This document shows positions 61,136 to 64,000 of a stretch of DNA of 64,000 nucleotides, one piece after another. The stretch's first letter is position 1, and every line of letters begins with the position of its first letter. This DNA is from Parablautia sp. Marseille-Q6255 (GTDB taxonomy: Bacteria; Bacillota; Clostridia; Lachnospirales; Lachnospiraceae): NCBI RefSeq assembly GCF_951230155.1, contig NZ_CATNVD010000001.1, positions 310,001 to 374,000 on the forward strand, written 5' to 3'. A program made the position numbers and the translations under genes. A model generated the notes under the pieces. It did no database searches and was not told where the DNA came from. It saw nothing but the letters and a program-made list of their open reading frames with translations.

Positions 61136-62644
61136 TTATAGGTATTTTGCACTGAGTCTCAAAAGTTCTTCCTGATTCGTCTCTTTCGTATTCACAATAC
61201 CGGAAAGACGTCCGTTGGACATAACGCCGATACGATTTGTAATACCGAGGATCTCCGGCATCTCAGAAGAAACAACTATGATCGTCTTTCCCTGCTTTGC
61301 CATATTGATGATCAGCTCATAAATCTCATATTTTGCACCGACATCAATGCCTCGTGTCGGCTCGTCCATCATGAACACCTTCGGCTCACGCTCCAGCCAT
61401 TTTCCAAAAATAACCTTCTGCTGGTTTCCTCCGGAAAGGCTTGAGATCATGTCCTCCGGTCCCATACATTTTGTATGCATGATCTTGATCTCTTTTGAGG
61501 TCGCTTTTACCATCTTCTGATCAGACAGCGCCAGTCCCGCTTTGTACTGCTCCAGATTCGCGATCGTCGTATTGAAGGTCAGGTCACCCTTTAAGAAGAG
61601 TCCGTTCGCCTTTCTCTCCTCCGTGATCATCGCAAAACCATGATCCATCGCTTCCTTGGCACTGTTGAAATTCATCAGCCGGTTGTTGAAATACACACGG
61701 CCTGCCGCTCTGGTACGGACGCCAAAGATCGTCTCAAGAAGCTCTGTACGGCCTGCACCTACGAGTCCATACAGACCAAAAATCTCTCCCTCCCGTACAT
61801 CAAAGGTGATATCCTGCAGATGCGGCTCAAACTTTGTGGAAAGGTGCTGGATCGACAGGATCGGCTCCTTCGGTGTATTGTCCACCGGCGGGAAACGATT
61901 CTCAAGAGAACGTCCTACCATTGCTGCGATCAGCTCATTCATATCTGTTTCTTTTGAGCTTTTTGTCATGACCAGATTACCGTCACGCAGTACGGAAATC
62001 TCATCACAGATCTCAAAGATCTCATCCATCTTATGAGAAATGTAGATCAGTGAGATCCCCTGCTCCTTGAGCATACGCATCATTCCGAAAAGCTTCTCTA
62101 CCTCCTGTACGGTCAGGGACGAGGTAGGCTCATCCAGAACGATTACCTTTGCATTATAGGAGATCGCCTTTGCGATCTCACACATCTGCCGCTGTGAAAC
62201 AGACATATTTCTCATCGGCTGTGTCAGGTTTACGGTCATGCCAAGCTTTCTGAAAAGCTCAGACGCTTCTTTTTTCATTCTGCCCTCATCGACTATCCCC
62301 ATCGAGTTGACCGGATAGCGGCCGAGAAACAGATTATCGATCACGTTGCGCTCCAGACACTGGTTCAACTCCTGATGCACCATCGCGATACCGTTTTCAA
62401 GAGCATCCTTCGGACCTGAGAAGCTTACTTCCTTTCCATCAAGGAAGATGCTTCCCTCATCCTTCTGGTATGTACCAAAAAGACATTTCATCATTGTTGA
62501 CTTACCGGCGCCATTTTCTCCCATGAGTCCCATAACCGTGCCGCGCTTCACATTCAGATTGATGTGATCGAGGACCCGGTTGCGTCCAAAGGACTTGCTC
62601 ATGCCGCGTATCGATAAGACAATATCATCTTTCTTATCTGCCAT
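61136..62644 (-). CDS. mglA: sugar ABC transporter, double ATP-binding protein (MglA type)
   Basis: The 502-residue protein has two fused ABC domains, as in MglA, RbsA and XylG. The first has Walker A GLMGENGAGKST, signature MSVSQRQMCEIAKAI and Walker B VIVLDEPTSSLT. The second has degenerate Walker A GLYGLVGAGRTEL, signature LSGGNQQKVIFGKWL and VFMMDEPTRGID. It powers sugar import through MglC. AGGAG seven bases upstream supports the ATG at residue 15 of the longest frame. Confidence 0.93.
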   Translation of the reverse strand: MADKKDDIVLSIRGMSKSFGRNRVLDHINLNVKRGTVMGLMGENGAGKSTMMKCLFGTYQKDEGSIFLDGKEVSFSGPKDALENGIAMVHQELNQCLERNVIDNLFLGRYPVNSMGIVDEGRMKKEASELFRKLGMTVNLTQPMRNMSVSQRQMCEIAKAISYNAKVIVLDEPTSSLTVQEVEKLFGMMRMLKEQGISLIYISHKMDEIFEICDEISVLRDGNLVMTKSSKETDMNELIAAMVGRSLENRFPPVDNTPKEPILSIQHLSTKFEPHLQDITFDVREGEIFGLYGLVGAGRTELLETIFGVRTRAAGRVYFNNRLMNFNSAKEAMDHGFAMITEERKANGLFLKGDLTFNTTIANLEQYKAGLALSDQKMVKATSKEIKIMHTKCMGPEDMISSLSGGNQQKVIFGKWLEREPKVFMMDEPTRGIDVGAKYEIYELIINMAKQGKTIIVVSSEMPEILGITNRIGVMSNGRLSGIVNTKETNQEELLRLSAKYL

Positions 62645-62703
62645 TTTTTTACTCCTGTATACATGGTTTACTGTGTTTTCATACAAATTTTCCCGAACAA
62701 AAG

Positions 62704-62731
62704 GATTAGGGAGAATTTCTTCTCCCTAATC
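62704..62731 (-). other. intercistronic hairpin between mglB and mglA
   Basis: GATTAGGGAGAA and TTCTCCCTAATC form a perfect 12-bp stem with a GAAA tetraloop, followed by CTTTTGTTC. It is likely a partial terminator or mRNA stabiliser that gives excess binding protein over the membrane components. Confidence 0.75.
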
Positions 62732-62755
62732 TTAACATCCTTATTTCAATAGATA

Positions 62756-63991
62756 TTACTGATTAAGCAGAGCTGTGTAAGAAGCTGCGTTGTCTGTCTT
62801 AACCATGTTGATCGCAAATGCATCATACTGGCTCGGGTTTCCAAGACGGTTTGTAATGTTGGACTCTGTCTGTCCGTCACCGCCGATGTATTCAACCTCA
62901 AGGTTCAGAATGTCATCATAGTTCTGAAGCAGCGGCTGGTATGTGGAGCTCAGGAAGTTATCAGCTGCATTGTAGATATTGAGCCATACCTTCTTAACCG
63001 GTGATGTAGCCTCATCCAGCTGGTTGGATACCGGCTCATAAACCTTTGTAGAATCTGTGAACTCTTCGTAGTTCTCAGCTGTAACTGCTACGTTCAGTGC
63101 ATAGTAGGAACGCTGCTCCTCGTTGTATACATATACATCCTCAGAAAGAACATTGCCTGCCTCATCTGCTGTACCGATACCTGTGTCAATATCAACACCG
63201 TCAAGAGCGTTACGAAGCACACGAAGTGTCAGGTAAGCCTGTACGTCTGCATGCTGGCTGATCGTTCCGCCGTATCCCTCTGCGATCGCTGCTACTGCAT
63301 CGTTGTTTGCATCGTATCCGAATGTCGGAACCTTGTTATCTTTTGACCATGCGTTGAACATGGACATTCCCATACCATCGTTGTTGGAAACTACTACATC
63401 GATCTGATCGCCGAAAGAAGAAGACCATGTACCGATCGCATTTCCTGCTGTAGCTGCATCCCATGTAGCACCTGCAGAGTTCTTCATCTCCTGAGAAGCC
63501 AGCTCACGAACTGTATATGTTGTTCCGTCAACTTCCAGTGTACCATCCTGAACAACTGTTGCAGAACCGTCTGTATTTGTACCAACCGGCTCGCTGTTGA
63601 TGTTGCCGTCTTTGTCTACGCCTGTGCCGAGAGCCTTGCGGACACCTCTTGTACGTGCGATAGAATCGTTATGTCCGATATCGCCGATTGCCAGAACATA
63701 TCCGATCACACCGTCACCATTACGGTCAATCGTTGCCGCATTTGCCTTGATGTAATCAAGAACCATCGTACCCTGAAGTTCTGCACCCTGATTTGCATCA
63801 AAGCCTACATAATATGTATTGTCGTTGAAGGAAAGCGCTGCCATATCGAGCTCACCTGTAGAGCTGTTAGACGGCTGGCGGTTAAACCATACGAGCGGCT
63901 TATCCTTGTTTGCCACTTCGCCCTCTGCGGAAGCTGTAAGGGAAAGACCCATAACTGCTGCCATTGTCAATACAAATAATTTCTTTTTCAT
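62756..63991 (-). CDS. mglB: galactose-type substrate-binding protein, apparently circularly permuted MglB
   Basis: The 411-residue exported protein has a signal peptide (LFVLTMAAVMGLSLTASA, no lipobox). The mature part begins at what is normally mid-lobe: PLVWFNRQP at residues 32-40, YYVGFDANQGAELQG at ~60-74, Ca2+-type loop DRNGDGVIGY at ~89, GDIGHNDSIARTR, then VVVSNNDGMGMSMF and VPTFGYDANNDAV. After the usual end of the fold, residues ~333-411 contain VWLNIYNAADNFLSSTY and DAFAINMVKTDNAASYTAL, which match the first strand-helix unit of normal MglB (VTIYKYDDNFMS, ALAINLVDPAAAG). The fold is therefore complete but re-ordered. An extra ~40-residue insert follows residue 122. The gene heads the operon; its ribosome site and promoter lie beyond the window. 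Confidence 0.85.
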   Translation of the reverse strand: MKKKLFVLTMAAVMGLSLTASAEGEVANKDKPLVWFNRQPSNSSTGELDMAALSFNDNTYYVGFDANQGAELQGTMVLDYIKANAATIDRNGDGVIGYVLAIGDIGHNDSIARTRGVRKALGTGVDKDGNINSEPVGTNTDGSATVVQDGTLEVDGTTYTVRELASQEMKNSAGATWDAATAGNAIGTWSSSFGDQIDVVVSNNDGMGMSMFNAWSKDNKVPTFGYDANNDAVAAIAEGYGGTISQHADVQAYLTLRVLRNALDGVDIDTGIGTADEAGNVLSEDVYVYNEEQRSYYALNVAVTAENYEEFTDSTKVYEPVSNQLDEATSPVKKVWLNIYNAADNFLSSTYQPLLQNYDDILNLEVEYIGGDGQTESNITNRLGNPSQYDAFAINMVKTDNAASYTALLNQ

Positions 63992-64000
63992 ATTGCTAGT

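Overview
The window looks like a chromosomal segment of a low-to-mid GC Firmicute of class Clostridia, most likely a gut Lachnospiraceae. The basis is family content rather than a marker gene: an eno-secG-rnr-smpB block, a Na+-pumping biotin decarboxylase operon, YesM/YesN-type two-component regulation, tandem Ig-like (Big2) secreted proteins, a BspA-like leucine-rich-repeat surface protein, strong AGGAGG ribosome sites and sigma-A promoters. No rRNA, phage or CRISPR array was seen. Most genes lie on the minus strand.

Layout. 1-4 kb: the 3' part of a SpoIID-like/peptidoglycan-binding protein, a large LRR surface protein, and three tandem tRNA-Glu(CUC) genes. 4-6.7 kb: a CsoR-type metal sensor, then a plus-strand trio (PHP phosphoesterase, small unknown protein, HAD phosphatase). 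6.7-12.8 kb: M3 oligopeptidase, smpB, rnr, secG, eno. 12.9-17.8 kb: two tandem Big2 + NlpC/P60-like secreted proteins and an HtrA-like protein that has lost its catalytic His and Ser. 17.9-18.6 kb: HEPN-MNT toxin-antitoxin pair. 18.9-25 kb: gpmI, a polar amino-acid ABC transporter, a small membrane protein and a GNAT-thiamine pyrophosphokinase fusion. 25.1-30.7 kb: five-gene biotin-dependent Na+ pump operon with two different carboxyltransferases. 30.8-37.4 kb: two D-Ala-D-Ala carboxypeptidases, scpA/scpB, a metallophosphoesterase and cardiolipin synthase. 37.5-42.9 kb: rpsU, alaS, rnhA, a siroheme-type dehydrogenase and DAHP synthase.

42.9-64 kb is the most interesting part. A YesN-YesM pair is encoded with two sugar-binding proteins but no transporter of their own. 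About 11 kb upstream lies an mglB-mglA-mglC transporter on the same strand. Between them is a visibly AT-richer block (48.6-59.2 kb) encoding an MtnK-type kinase, an MtnA-type isomerase, a class II aldolase, an Fe-alcohol dehydrogenase, two YfcC/DcuC-type carriers, an FGGY kinase and a 2-hydroxyacid dehydrogenase, with a divergent DeoR repressor. The kinase-isomerase-aldolase trio is the set used by the DHAP shunt, which salvages 5-deoxyribose and 5-methylthioribose.

Two architectural oddities stand out in the mgl operon. The substrate-binding protein reads as a circular permutation of the MglB fold: the first strand and helix of lobe I are at the C-terminus, whereas the homologue at 42.9-43.9 kb in this window has the normal order. 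The permease carries a coiled-coil N-terminal extension of about 220 residues. All function calls rest on reading the sequence and on family knowledge; no database search was run.
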